Part shown: in pieces, positions 33,311-42,578 of the stretch
Position numbering within the stretch: the stretch's first letter is position 1
Layout: each line of letters opens with the position of its first letter
Assembly: GCF_013349995.1 (NCBI RefSeq)
Contig: NZ_JABVXF010000016.1
Coordinates: forward strand, 1-64,000
Source of the DNA: Pseudoalteromonas sp. 0303
GTDB taxonomy: Bacteria; Pseudomonadota; Gammaproteobacteria; Enterobacterales; Alteromonadaceae
Direction: 5' to 3'
DNA: 64,000 nucleotides
Position numbers and translations under genes: made by a program
The notes under the pieces: model-generated
Told to the model about the DNA's origin: nothing
Database searches by the model: none
What the model saw: the letters and a program-made list of their open reading frames with translations, nothing else

Positions 33311-33365
33311 TTTTATCTCCGAATTTAGAAGGTAAAAACAGAATACCCAACGATGATAAACGCGC

Positions 33366-34664
33366 TTAACTTGAAACTAAAACCCCTATTAACACATCAG
33401 CCATACGCATTTGCTTTAATGCATCCAGACAACGGACATCTGTTAGGTCAATTTTTAATTCGCCGTTTTCACAAGTGTCATTGAAGTATTGATTTAAGTT
33501 ATTTAAAGCCGCTGTATCATTAGCTAAATCAAAACTAATAACACGTAAATCCGAAACAATTACATCAGAACAAGTTTCAAAATAATTAACCAAATCATAT
33601 TGGCAATGAGAAAGTAATAGCTCACTAAGGACTTTCAATTTATAAGCGAGTGGATGAGATACAAGGGGGTTTTGTGTATCAGACCAATTCTGTAACACAG
33701 CTAAAATATTGTTGAGACTAGTTTTCAAATCATCATAGAAAAACAGATCATTAAATAAACCGTCATTATGAAGGTCAAAGTTAAACTCTATACAGTCTTT
33801 TAAACTAAATATCAGGCTATCAATATCACCATACATATCAATAAATTCTTCTGCCACTCCTGAGTGATGTTCATTAAGAAACAAAGCCAATTCTTCATCT
33901 TCAAGCTCAAATACAGACTCTTTCAATGCATTACGACTTTCAGAACTTAGATCTCGTACATATTCCATCAATTCCTGATCAACACTGTGCGAGTACATCA
34001 AATCGAGCGATGTATTATAAGTACCAATACAGGCTAAAACATTGATTAAATTCACTGTCAGATCTCTTAATGGCTTTGGCTTATCTTTTAAATCAATATC
34101 AAGCACAGCCAGATCTTGACCATACGTAAACTTCAAGTAGGCATCTGGAGATGAATAATAGGTATATTTAGAAGCCTCAAAGAACATAGATTCAATGTCT
34201 AGCTCTACAGTCCTAGTCATAAAATCAGCAATTTGTTCATTAGTTGATAACCCAAACTCTTTGAGCTTACTTAACCAAAACTCTTTGTAATCACTGAGTT
34301 GAGATTCAATTGCGTTAATAGTGAAGTCATGTAGGTCTTTAAGTGCCAAAGCCTGCTTGACTGTATTCACTTCACTCGTTAGAACACTTTCAAGCAACTC
34401 ATCGGCTAATGAATGCTTTTGAATCCCTTGTAAAAAAGGTTTCCAAGATCTCCAGTCATCTGCCAAGGTTGTTAAATGGCCTGCCGCTAAAAGGGTTTGC
34501 TCATCTATTTTTTCTTTTGCTTGAGGCGTTATCATTGGGACAACACCGTACAGCTGTTGATGTGGAAGAGCTACATGAGCGGGGGTAACCACTTCCCTTT
34601 GTAAGGGCAAGGCTGCTTGGGTAAGCGACCAAGCTCCAATTTCCTCTGTACGTGAGATGAACAT
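33366..34664 (-). CDS. PRTRC system protein F
   Basis: A 432-residue acidic protein starting MFISRTEEIGAWSL, with AALPLQREVVTPAHVALPHQ near residue 20. Length and position between the C and B genes fit PRTRC protein F. The rest is helical with many Asp, Glu and Leu. No catalytic motif is visible; its role is not known. Confidence 0.75.
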   Translation of the reverse strand: MFISRTEEIGAWSLTQAALPLQREVVTPAHVALPHQQLYGVVPMITPQAKEKIDEQTLLAAGHLTTLADDWRSWKPFLQGIQKHSLADELLESVLTSEVNTVKQALALKDLHDFTINAIESQLSDYKEFWLSKLKEFGLSTNEQIADFMTRTVELDIESMFFEASKYTYYSSPDAYLKFTYGQDLAVLDIDLKDKPKPLRDLTVNLINVLACIGTYNTSLDLMYSHSVDQELMEYVRDLSSESRNALKESVFELEDEELALFLNEHHSGVAEEFIDMYGDIDSLIFSLKDCIEFNFDLHNDGLFNDLFFYDDLKTSLNNILAVLQNWSDTQNPLVSHPLAYKLKVLSELLLSHCQYDLVNYFETCSDVIVSDLRVISFDLANDTAALNNLNQYFNDTCENGELKIDLTDVRCLDALKQMRMADVLIGVLVSS

Positions 34665-34753
34665 TCTTCTGAGACCCCTTTTTTTGTTGAGTTTATCTTT
34701 TCTATTTGCGCATCAAGCGCCAAAAGGCGCTTATCAAAATTGCTTACCATAAA

Positions 34754-34981
34754 TCATCCATTTGTTTTTACAGGCGGAACTTGGATTGTGTATTCCATAT
34801 ACCGACCACAACTAGACAATATACCGTCACTTTCATAAATACGTGTAAAGCGTACCATCGGGTACTGCGTAGAAAGTAATTCAACAACTTCATCAAGTGA
34901 ACCACTAGGAATCGGATCTGCTAACTCAATTGAACCTAAAATAAATTTACGCTCTAAATTCTCTAAACTTTCAAATTGCAT
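34754..34981 (-). CDS. PRTRC system protein C
   Basis: A 75-residue protein from ATG 34981, with AAGGGG 7 bases upstream. ERKFILGSIELADPIPSGSL then LLSTQYPMVRFTRIY fits PRTRC protein C. Its small size and the ThiF-like gene in the same cassette make it a candidate ubiquitin-like partner, but it does not end in Gly-Gly, so this is only a possibility. Confidence 0.78.
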   Translation of the reverse strand: MQFESLENLERKFILGSIELADPIPSGSLDEVVELLSTQYPMVRFTRIYESDGILSSCGRYMEYTIQVPPVKTNG

Positions 34982-34992
34982 TGTCACACCCC

Positions 34993-35463
34993 TTATAGCG
35001 AATCAGCTTGCTCATCATCAAAATCTGAAAAACCTTCATCAACTGTGATGTTTGGCTCTGCATTAACAGTTGGTTCATTTTGTTTCGTTACAGAGCCCTC
35101 AGAAGCGCCGACAGAGGACGTTGCAGCATCTAATGATGATTTGACATCAACAAGTGAGTTATAGCTTGCAGCAGCGCTTACAAACGAATCTGTGTACTGA
35201 GTAATGTAGTCAGCGAAGTTAACATCTAGCTCGCCAATATCACCTTTGGCAATAAGTGGCTTAGAAAGCGCTGTTCGTAACCTAAGTTGCGCCGACTTAT
35301 CACGCTCATTTAATTTTTCAATCGCACCTTCAAGCTCAGGAGAGTTAGATGGGTATAACTGAGTGTTCAATACCACTTGAGCGCCGTTATCAGTTAATTT
35401 TATTGAAAGCTGTACTTGTTTTGCACCTGCTTGCTTCATAAGGTTTGCAATAGACTGAATCAT
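34993..35463 (-). CDS. PRTRC system protein E
   Basis: A 156-residue protein with a structured first 90 residues (IANLMKQAGAKQVQLSIKL) and a disordered acidic tail (about 110-156). Start, size and position next to protein C, 11 bases away, fit PRTRC protein E. Function not known. Confidence 0.75.
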   Translation of the reverse strand: MIQSIANLMKQAGAKQVQLSIKLTDNGAQVVLNTQLYPSNSPELEGAIEKLNERDKSAQLRLRTALSKPLIAKGDIGELDVNFADYITQYTDSFVSAAASYNSLVDVKSSLDAATSSVGASEGSVTKQNEPTVNAEPNITVDEGFSDFDDEQADSL

Positions 35464-35552
35464 ATTTATATCTCGTTTTTAAAAGTAAATTAATTAGAAC
35501 ATGGGAAAAAAAAGGGGCAACTTCATCCTAAGAAACCCCAAAGGGAGAGAAA

Positions 35553-37259
35553 TTATTTTAAGTGCTTGAAAATTGTGTCAGGCGCAAAAGAAGACCAATC
35601 AAAATTAAAAGCGAGAATAGCTTTAATAAAGTCACCTTTTGATTTAGCAGCAATTTTAGAAAATGAATGCTTGGCTGATTTGTTAGCTTCACAATCATTA
35701 AATGCCTTATCAAAACCAGCACTAACACACAGACCTTTAATACCCGCACCTGTATAGTTTTTTAATACCTTCTCAGAGGGATTCCACGCTGCGGTTATAA
35801 TGTCTTTTGCGTTATCAAGTGTTGCCATAGCGCTAATCATTAAGGCTTGTTGTTGAAACACAAATCGACTATCTACAGTTTTTGCGCTACTTGATACACT
35901 CGCTGTTACGGCTTGATTTATAGCTTCTTGAATTTGCTCATTTGAAATTGGTTTACATGCCAAAACGTTTTCATTAAAACTATCTGATTTTTTGAAAAAT
36001 GCTGGCTTATAACCTGTCGTAATAGCCATTGAAGCAAGCACAACACCATTTACGTACCAAGCTTCATTCGCAAATATTTTTTCAGCTTCTTGATGAATTA
36101 ACTTCTTTTCAAGCTCAAGAACAGCACTAGGTGTTTTTTGTGCCACTGGTTGAGGTTTTTTGGTAGATATACTCGCACTTTTTGAAGTCGAGGGTTCTAT
36201 AGAGTTAGCTTTGGTTTCAGCTTCAATTTCTTGAGTATTATCTGGTTCATTAAATGCTTTCACACATTTTGCAAAGCAAACCTTATCAATACATTGCGAC
36301 TCTAATGTTTGACCTTCACGACCAGAACGATCATCCATAATCACTACATTCGATTCACAAGATGCACAACCTTCGTTGTATTGTGATTCACCAACACTGG
36401 CACTAGAAACTGTATTCCTGTCAGCGCTTGAACATTCAACTAATAATATTACTGTGCCGTATTTTTCTTCCGCTAACGTCTTTTGCTCTTTCAGCCACTC
36501 ATCGGTTTTAACATTCCAGCATGATAGCTTTGCACACGCTGCTTTATCACTAACGTTAAAGTCAAACATACCAATCTGGTGTGAAGTGTTATGAGGACAG
36601 GCTGCACAGTCTTTGGTGTCAAATTTTGCTGTATGTAAATACTTCTTAGCCTTTCCAGCACGTTGCTTTAGATACTCAACGCTCCAATTTTCATTGATGA
36701 TGTTACTTAATGTGCCGATTTGTAACTTCTCTGAAAAGCTCGATAAAATGGTTGCGTGACCAATCTTAATTTTATTTTCGTTTAATGCGTTTAATACATC
36801 ATCACAACAACGCAATAACTGAACACGGTCATTTAATTTTTTTTGAGTCCAACCTAATCGCTCGGCTGCGGCTGAATAATCACCTTGATACATCGTAATA
36901 AATTTTTGCGCTGCCTTTGATTCATCAACAATGGTTAAATCATCTCGCACTAGGTTTTCAATTAACTGAGCTTCATACGCTTCATTGTCAGTCATTGGCT
37001 TTATAAGTGCTGGTATATCGTCGAAACCAAGCTCAATACACGCCTCCCAGCGACCAAAACCTGCTACCACTTCAAACTTAGACTCGTTTGCTGTTGGACG
37101 AACAAGAATTGGCTGTAATACCCCTCCAGCTTCCTTGATAGATTCGGTTAAATATTTACGCGCCTCACGATTAGTTTTTTCACGTGAGTTTCCTAATGCA
37201 AATGGTACTAACTGAACTGTTTTTAGCACTTGTACTTCTACATTGTTTTGATTATTCAT
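35553..37259 (-). CDS. PRTRC system ParB-like protein
   Basis: A 568-residue ParB-family protein. The N-terminal 200 residues contain VVAGFGRWEACIELGFDDIPAL (split here: VVAGFGRWEACIELG, then FDDIPAL), the ParB box with the GxxR pattern, AQLIENLVRDDLTIVDESKA, and a helix-turn-helix (AERLGWTQKKLNDRVQLL). A middle region has several CxxC-type pairs (CAACPH, CASCES, CFAKC), which may bind metal. The C-terminal 230 residues are unassigned. It heads the cassette and is distinct from the ParB of the parAB operon. Confidence 0.88.
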   Translation of the reverse strand: MNNQNNVEVQVLKTVQLVPFALGNSREKTNREARKYLTESIKEAGGVLQPILVRPTANESKFEVVAGFGRWEACIELGFDDIPALIKPMTDNEAYEAQLIENLVRDDLTIVDESKAAQKFITMYQGDYSAAAERLGWTQKKLNDRVQLLRCCDDVLNALNENKIKIGHATILSSFSEKLQIGTLSNIINENWSVEYLKQRAGKAKKYLHTAKFDTKDCAACPHNTSHQIGMFDFNVSDKAACAKLSCWNVKTDEWLKEQKTLAEEKYGTVILLVECSSADRNTVSSASVGESQYNEGCASCESNVVIMDDRSGREGQTLESQCIDKVCFAKCVKAFNEPDNTQEIEAETKANSIEPSTSKSASISTKKPQPVAQKTPSAVLELEKKLIHQEAEKIFANEAWYVNGVVLASMAITTGYKPAFFKKSDSFNENVLACKPISNEQIQEAINQAVTASVSSSAKTVDSRFVFQQQALMISAMATLDNAKDIITAAWNPSEKVLKNYTGAGIKGLCVSAGFDKAFNDCEANKSAKHSFSKIAAKSKGDFIKAILAFNFDWSSFAPDTIFKHLK

Positions 37260-37352
37260 AACTGATTTCCTAATTTGTTTCTCTTGACTGGAAATAAGGT
37301 ATCAAGGTGTTCAAAACGCGCATTTTTTACGATAAAAATAGCGCTAGATAAA

Positions 37353-38468
37353 CTAGCGCATAGACATGATCACACTGTTGACGTTGGCGTTATCAGGGTC
37401 AGTGATTTTGAGGAGAGCTTTTGAAGTGAAAGATATACAAACAGAGTTTGATTTTATGCTTTTAACAGCATCGAACAGGTAATTTGGGTTTAAGGTAAAT
37501 ACAGGCTCATAACCATCGGATACATTTGCTTGTAATAATTCAGTATTTACTACATCGTCAATTTCATTTCCTTTATCGGCATTTGCATTTAATAATAATT
37601 CCTGCCCTTTTAATGAGATTGTTAACTTTGCAATTTTTGCACTTTGAACAAAGCCCTTAATTCGTTTTACAGAGTCCAGCAACTCACTTTTAGCAATTTT
37701 AATGGATTGAAATAACTCAGTATTTAAAATCTCACTTACGTCTGTAAACTCAGTGGCAACGAACTTTGAGCCATATACTGTTCCTCCAGTTGAGCAATAG
37801 AAGTGGCTATCATCAAAGAAAAAGCCCAAAGTACCATCAGGCTGTGCTTGGAGAAGCATTTCAGCAAGCTTAAATGGCAAGATACCTTTCAAATCATCTA
37901 CAGAATTTTCTAACTGAACAATATCCGTAGCCAATCTATGACCATCACTAGTGTATAGCTTCATCTGATGAGAATTTATAGAAAAGTTAATATGATTTAG
38001 GAACGGCCTTACATCGTTATTCGCCTTGGCATAAAAAATACCAGAAATAGCAGACTTAAATGATTCTGCATCACAAGAAAATTGAAAGCCATTAGGAATT
38101 ACAATTTTGGGAATAGGGTAGCTATCGCATGGCATTGTAGCTATTGAAGCTCTAGAACGACCATGTTTAACAATTACTTTATCTTCATCGAATTGAAATT
38201 TTAGTGACTTACTTTCATCGGTAAAGCTACTTATAACAGTATTAAGTTTTTTAGCTTCGATACAAATCTCATAATCTTCAAACGCATCAATTGGTGAAGA
38301 TTGCCTAACAATCGATTGAGTGTCAGTTCCTAGAACTTCTGCTATGCCACCAAGTAATGAGAAGTGAATATAATCCAGCGCAGATATATTGCACTTAGAG
38401 CCATTTGCTATACCACAAGCATCCACAAACAGATGTTTTGCGGTAGAGAGTGAGATTGAAAAATTCAT
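37353..38468 (-). CDS. DnaN-like DNA polymerase sliding clamp
   Basis: A 371-residue protein with the length and motifs of the DNA polymerase III beta subunit: a central LYTSDGHRLATDIV motif and a C-terminus ending VIMSMR, like the family's M-P-M-R-L end, though the last residue is missing. Divergence from chromosomal DnaN is strong. It would form a ring that tethers polymerase during plasmid copying. It lies 93 bases upstream of the PRTRC parB gene and close to the iteron origin, so it is probably part of the replication unit. AGAAGGC precedes its ATG. Confidence 0.82.
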   Translation of the reverse strand: MNFSISLSTAKHLFVDACGIANGSKCNISALDYIHFSLLGGIAEVLGTDTQSIVRQSSPIDAFEDYEICIEAKKLNTVISSFTDESKSLKFQFDEDKVIVKHGRSRASIATMPCDSYPIPKIVIPNGFQFSCDAESFKSAISGIFYAKANNDVRPFLNHINFSINSHQMKLYTSDGHRLATDIVQLENSVDDLKGILPFKLAEMLLQAQPDGTLGFFFDDSHFYCSTGGTVYGSKFVATEFTDVSEILNTELFQSIKIAKSELLDSVKRIKGFVQSAKIAKLTISLKGQELLLNANADKGNEIDDVVNTELLQANVSDGYEPVFTLNPNYLFDAVKSIKSNSVCISFTSKALLKITDPDNANVNSVIMSMR

Positions 38469-38724
38469 GAATATGCCTTCTATTGTTTATTTAACAACAG
38501 AATGACAGCTAAATTACATCGTGCATTTTGCAAAGAACTAATTAGCTAAAGGTATTGAGCTTAGTTCTTTTTAAATACCAAATATCATTTTTAATTTGAT
38601 TTGTTGAGAGCTAAGAATAAATATTAAGGATAATGATGGTTAAATATATAGGTTAGATCTTTAGGTTAGTGCTGTGGATTGTGTTGTTAACTTATTGATT
38701 TTTCTAGCTAATAAAAAATAAATG
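38469..38724. other. AT-rich gap between the clamp gene and the iterons
   Basis: No gene is supported. This AT-rich stretch must hold the promoter for the minus-strand clamp gene and may serve as the melting region of the origin. Confidence 0.4.
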
Positions 38725-39680
38725 AGATCGCAATTACACGTTATTTAGATCGCAATTACACCTTACTTAGATCGCAGCTACACGTTATTGGTACTCATAT
38801 TGATATTATTATCAACAGGTTATAAAGGGTTGCCTGTAAAATATCCACAACGACATTGCTCAAGATCGCATTTACACTTTATTTTATTCACAACCACAGT
38901 TTGATTTTTATTCGAAATGATTGAAAATAGGCCAAATTACTGTACCAGATCGCAATTGCACGCTTCTCAGATCGCAATTACACCTTTTTTTAGTGGGTTA
39001 TTCACAGCCCTGCTGAATCCATACTACAGAAATTTAGTGAATTTTCATTTGAAAAAAGTTTTTTTTCGCCCGTTACCTTTGTTTGTGTGTGGTACAATTC
39101 TGTAAACCACTGAAATGTATGCGTTTTATTTTTCAGATCGGTTTTACACTTTATTTTGTAATTTCTCTGTCCTTTTTTGAGCAAATTCTTCCGATTTATT
39201 TTTGACCAATAGTTTTAAGTTCACATCGGGTACACAGAAGTAAGTTGATGAAATAATAAACTGAAAATAAATCTCAGACCCTAATTACACGTTATTCAGT
39301 AGTTATGTAGCTTCTCAGATCGCATTTACACTTTATTTTATGAGCTAAATTTTTGTGTCAGATCGCATTTACACGTTATTTTATGACTTCAAATTTCATC
39401 CCAGATCGCATTTACACGTTATTCTATGGCCTCAAATTTCATCCCAGATCGCATTTACACGTTATTTTTTGGCCTCAATTTTCATCCTAGATCGTATTTA
39501 CACGTTATTTTTGAACTAAATCTTCACCTCAGATCGCATTTACACGTTAATCAAATAGATAGGTTTTGAACTCAGATCGCAGTTACACGTTATTCAAACT
39601 GTTACTCAAACTACCAGATCGCAATTACACGTTATTTTTAATAGGTTTATTAGGTAGTCAGATCGCAGTTGCACTCTATT
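38725..39680. other. oriV: Iteron origin of replication
   Basis: Seventeen copies of a 21-22 bp repeat of the form AGATCGCAWTTACACGTTATT, all in one orientation, starting at 38725, 38747, 38769, 38863, 38947, 38969, 39135, 39276, 39317, 39360, 39403, 39446, 39489, 39531, 39574, 39616 and 39660. The first three, and the pair at 38947 and 38969, are exactly 22 bp apart; from 39317 on the period is 42-44 bp. DnaA-type boxes TTATTCACA lie at 38884-38892 and 38998-39006, with a weaker TTATCAACA at 38809-38817. The region is AT-rich and ends 102 bases ahead of rep. Rep would bind the iterons to open the origin and limit copy number. Confidence 0.93.
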
Positions 39681-39782
39681 ATCGTTATGATTATAAAGAG
39701 TTTTTTAATAATGGTGCATTTTGCTGTGTTATTTATATAGCGATTTGATATATTTGAAATTCAAGTATGCGGGAATATCGGT

Positions 39783-40916
39783 ATGAGCAAAAACAAACTT
39801 ACAATAAATAATTTGCCAGAGACTATCAGCACCAAAGGGCTAGTAGTTCAGGAAGCCGCTGAGGTTGAGCAGCTGAAACTCTTTACTGATGTGCATTTTG
39901 AAGGTTTGAAATCTAATTCATTATCAAATACCTTTCCTTTATACGATTTATGGTCTCGTTTTGTAAGAGTTAAAACTACCATATACCCAATTAGACAAGC
40001 ACCAGAAAGGCTCGTTAATTCTCGCTCTATTTCTGATAAGTTGGATGGTGTTGAATACACTGGTGAATTGCAAATCTCACCAGCTGTAATCAAAGGTAAA
40101 GAAACAGACTATGTTGCTTGGCCATCTGACCGCGAAGAAAAGGTAGAAAGGGCACTTATTTCACTTGCAACAAAAGGCAATATTTCTAAGATTAATAACG
40201 CAAGCGGCACTCGTTACGCAATTCATTTTAAAATGAATGAACTAAATGCAGAGCTTAAATCAGTTAATCAATCATTATCTTATCCAGATTTAAAGGAAGC
40301 GCTACTAATCCTGTCTGGGAGTCAACTGTCTTTTAACTACAGCACCAACTCAAATGGTGAAGTAGAAACAAATGAAGCAAAAATGCCTTATCTGGGGTCA
40401 ATTCATTTTTCTGGTAAAAAAGGGCCAAGCACTCAGAGATGCATTGTATTTCTTAATGAGTATATGGCTCAGCAAATTGAAACTGTATCTTATAAAGGAT
40501 ATTACTTTAACCAGGCGCAACAATTTAAGAGAACCTTATCTAGTTGGCTTACAACAAGACTTTATACATTGTTTAGATACGCCAGCCCCGAAAAGACGTA
40601 TCACTTCATGCTTGTAAGAATAATGATTAAGTTTGGCTCTATTGAGTCAGAAGACATTACTGAAAATCGCTTAATTGCTATTCGCAGAAATATGACTTCA
40701 ACTATGAAAGATCTTATTAATGCTGGCATTTTAGAGAAGTATGATATCGCTGCTGTAAAGGACGATGAAGATAAAGTTATAGACTACAAGTACACTCTAT
40801 ACCCAACAGAAGGGTTCTGTGATGAAATCGTGTCACTTAATAAACACGCTAAAAAAATAAAAATTAAAAGCAATACGACAGAAGAAGTTGTTGAAACTCT
40901 TTTAATCGAGCAGTAA
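39783..40916 (+). CDS. rep: Plasmid replication initiator (Rep)
   Basis: A 377-residue protein, basic towards the C-terminus. Position directly after 17 iterons identifies it as the initiator. The body shows two winged-helix-like halves: about 85-240 (ERALISLATKGNISKI, KMNELNAELKSV) and about 240-345 (FKRTLSSWLTTRLYTLFRYA, FMLVRIMIKFGS), as in iteron-binding Rep proteins of the Rep_3 type, although the exact family is not certain. It may repress its own gene through the last iterons. A hairpin follows at 40944-40970. Confidence 0.85.
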   Translation: MSKNKLTINNLPETISTKGLVVQEAAEVEQLKLFTDVHFEGLKSNSLSNTFPLYDLWSRFVRVKTTIYPIRQAPERLVNSRSISDKLDGVEYTGELQISPAVIKGKETDYVAWPSDREEKVERALISLATKGNISKINNASGTRYAIHFKMNELNAELKSVNQSLSYPDLKEALLILSGSQLSFNYSTNSNGEVETNEAKMPYLGSIHFSGKKGPSTQRCIVFLNEYMAQQIETVSYKGYYFNQAQQFKRTLSSWLTTRLYTLFRYASPEKTYHFMLVRIMIKFGSIESEDITENRLIAIRRNMTSTMKDLINAGILEKYDIAAVKDDEDKVIDYKYTLYPTEGFCDEIVSLNKHAKKIKIKSNTTEEVVETLLIEQ

Positions 40917-40943
40917 GGGGCAGTACTATATTGGTTATGGGGG

Positions 40944-40970
40944 CTGCACTGTTAAAGTTGAACAGTGCAG
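40944..40970. terminator. Hairpin between convergent genes
   Basis: CTGCACTGTT (40944-40953) and AACAGTGCAG (40961-40970) with a 7-base loop between rep and the convergent DUF2971 gene. T tracts are weak on both sides. Confidence 0.7.
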
Positions 40971-40986
40971 TGGATTAAAGCTAATT

Positions 40987-41742
40987 TTACATATCAAGTA
41001 TTTCAGATTCTTTAATCAAAGCCTTTGAATAACCATACTTTTTAAGCAATTGTTTTACCTCATCTATGTAACCTTGCGAAGCAAATGGCGAAATGTACAC
41101 TTCTTGAATAAGCTCATTAACATCAATCTTCACGCTCTTACCTTGAATGAAATTAACAGTTTGATCCAAGCTCTTCTCAGGAGGTGAATCATTCAATATG
41201 AAAAGCCTTAGCTCTTTTTCAAAATCATAAAATGGTTTTTTCGTTGTTATTAGTGATAGCCTTGATAGACTATCATCGCAAAGGTGTTTTTTATATTTAA
41301 CTTTACCCATATAAAATGGCTCTGGGTTATTGTCTTGCCCGTTAATCACAGAGCGTTTAAGTTTGCTCACCGACGTTTTAACGGCAACCCCATTCGCTTC
41401 ACCTGAAAGATAAATCTTCCATAAAGCGTATGACTCATGTGGAGTTAATGACCAGCAGTTGATAAAGACACAATTTTTCTTAGGATTGGTGTTCCAAAAA
41501 AAAGCTTCCAATTCACCTTTAAGATTGTTCCCTGTAATACCGTCATTAATTAGGTCATCTCTTTTTTTGTTTTTAACACTTTCAGGTATAGATACTTCAT
41601 ATTGATCTGAGAGTGCATTAGCGTTTGGAAAAAACAAAGTGGAATTTATGAGTAACTGTTCAAATTTCCAAGTACTCATATACCGCCAAACAGATGAATT
41701 ACCATGAGGTATTTCTAGAGCATCGTCATTTTGTAAAAACAT
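40987..41742 (-). CDS. DUF2971 family protein
   Basis: A 251-residue protein from ATG 41742, with GGAGG 6 bases upstream. WRYMSTWKFEQLLINSTLFF and FPNANALSDQYE at the start, then CVFINCWSLTPHESYALWKIY, followed by GVAVKTSVSKL, are the typical signature of DUF2971, a family often seen in defence and phage-related regions with unknown biochemistry. It lies directly downstream of the Whirly-like gene (23 bases) and may be co-transcribed. Confidence 0.8.
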   Translation of the reverse strand: MFLQNDDALEIPHGNSSVWRYMSTWKFEQLLINSTLFFPNANALSDQYEVSIPESVKNKKRDDLINDGITGNNLKGELEAFFWNTNPKKNCVFINCWSLTPHESYALWKIYLSGEANGVAVKTSVSKLKRSVINGQDNNPEPFYMGKVKYKKHLCDDSLSRLSLITTKKPFYDFEKELRLFILNDSPPEKSLDQTVNFIQGKSVKIDVNELIQEVYISPFASQGYIDEVKQLLKKYGYSKALIKESEILDM

Positions 41743-41765
41743 CTTCAACCTCCATTTTCAAGCGC

Positions 41766-42446
41766 TCAAAGACCCAAACTAGCTGCTCGATTAAAATTCT
41801 GCACAGCAAATTCAGCACTGATGTTGTCGAAGTTTTTCAAATAAGAGTCCAGTGCAAATTGACCTATACGAACTGCTTCATTGATAGGAATAGGTACTCC
41901 ACAAAGCTTTTTACCTTTTTGTGATACTTGCACAAACAATTTCCCTTCTTGGTATTGAACCTTTAATGATTTGTCATTCTTAGCTCCGTAATGCTTTAAC
42001 TCAATACTTTCCTTAATGAATAAAAATGCGCATAGAAATTCAATCAAACCTAGCTGAGTAAGCTGAATAGAAATTTTGTTTTTCCAGTCATAACTTTTAT
42101 TTGCTCCAGAAGCGGCCTCAATTCGAATAGTAATTACCCCTTTCCTTGTTATATCTGCTTTGAATTCGACAGCAGCCTTGCTTGCATGAACTTTAATTGA
42201 GTAATACCTTCCACCGGGAGCATAATCAGGGTTGAAATCACAGCTTTGTGTTTGGCCTTCTTGACCCTTTTGACCCTGTTTCACTGGAGACTGAGCGTTA
42301 TTGTTATGCATATGACTAGGAGCATAGTTCTCATTCACGTATTGGTTTTGACATTCAGCACCAGTGTTATGCATCTGACTAGAATCAAAATACTCATTCG
42401 CACTTTGAGGCTGATATTGTGGTTGATATTGAGGATGATTATTCAT
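41766..42446 (-). CDS. Whirly/PC4-like single-strand DNA-binding protein (proposed)
   Basis: About 226 residues from ATG 42446. The first 75 are low complexity, rich in Gln, Asn, Pro and His with repeats such as PQYQPQYQPQ. The remainder (about 78-205) reads strand by strand like a Whirly domain: KSYDWKNKISIQLTQLGLIE matches the plant YDWxxKxxxxLSxxE hallmark, then KHYGAKNDKSLKVQYQEGKL and VPIPINEAVRI match the later strands and the final helix. Whirly proteins bind single-stranded DNA as tetramers. The assignment is inference from pattern only. It is divergent from a RecG-like helicase gene, which suits a replication or repair role. Confidence 0.5.
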   Translation of the reverse strand: MNNHPQYQPQYQPQSANEYFDSSQMHNTGAECQNQYVNENYAPSHMHNNNAQSPVKQGQKGQEGQTQSCDFNPDYAPGGRYYSIKVHASKAAVEFKADITRKGVITIRIEAASGANKSYDWKNKISIQLTQLGLIEFLCAFLFIKESIELKHYGAKNDKSLKVQYQEGKLFVQVSQKGKKLCGVPIPINEAVRIGQFALDSYLKNFDNISAEFAVQNFNRAASLGL

Positions 42447-42578
42447 AAACAAATCCAGTAATTAATTTACTTCATTATTTCAAAACATAGATATCGCGCA
42501 TTTTTAGAGTTAAAAACCTCCAAGTTGCACATTTTTCAATATGAGGGAATATAAAGGAACGATTCAACGACGGGGAAA

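Noticed and set aside
38725-39680. Regular repeats with spacers resembling a CRISPR array
   Set aside because: Repeat spacing switches between 22 and 43 bp, spacers are partly identical to each other, no cas genes are near, and a Rep gene follows directly. This is an iteron origin.
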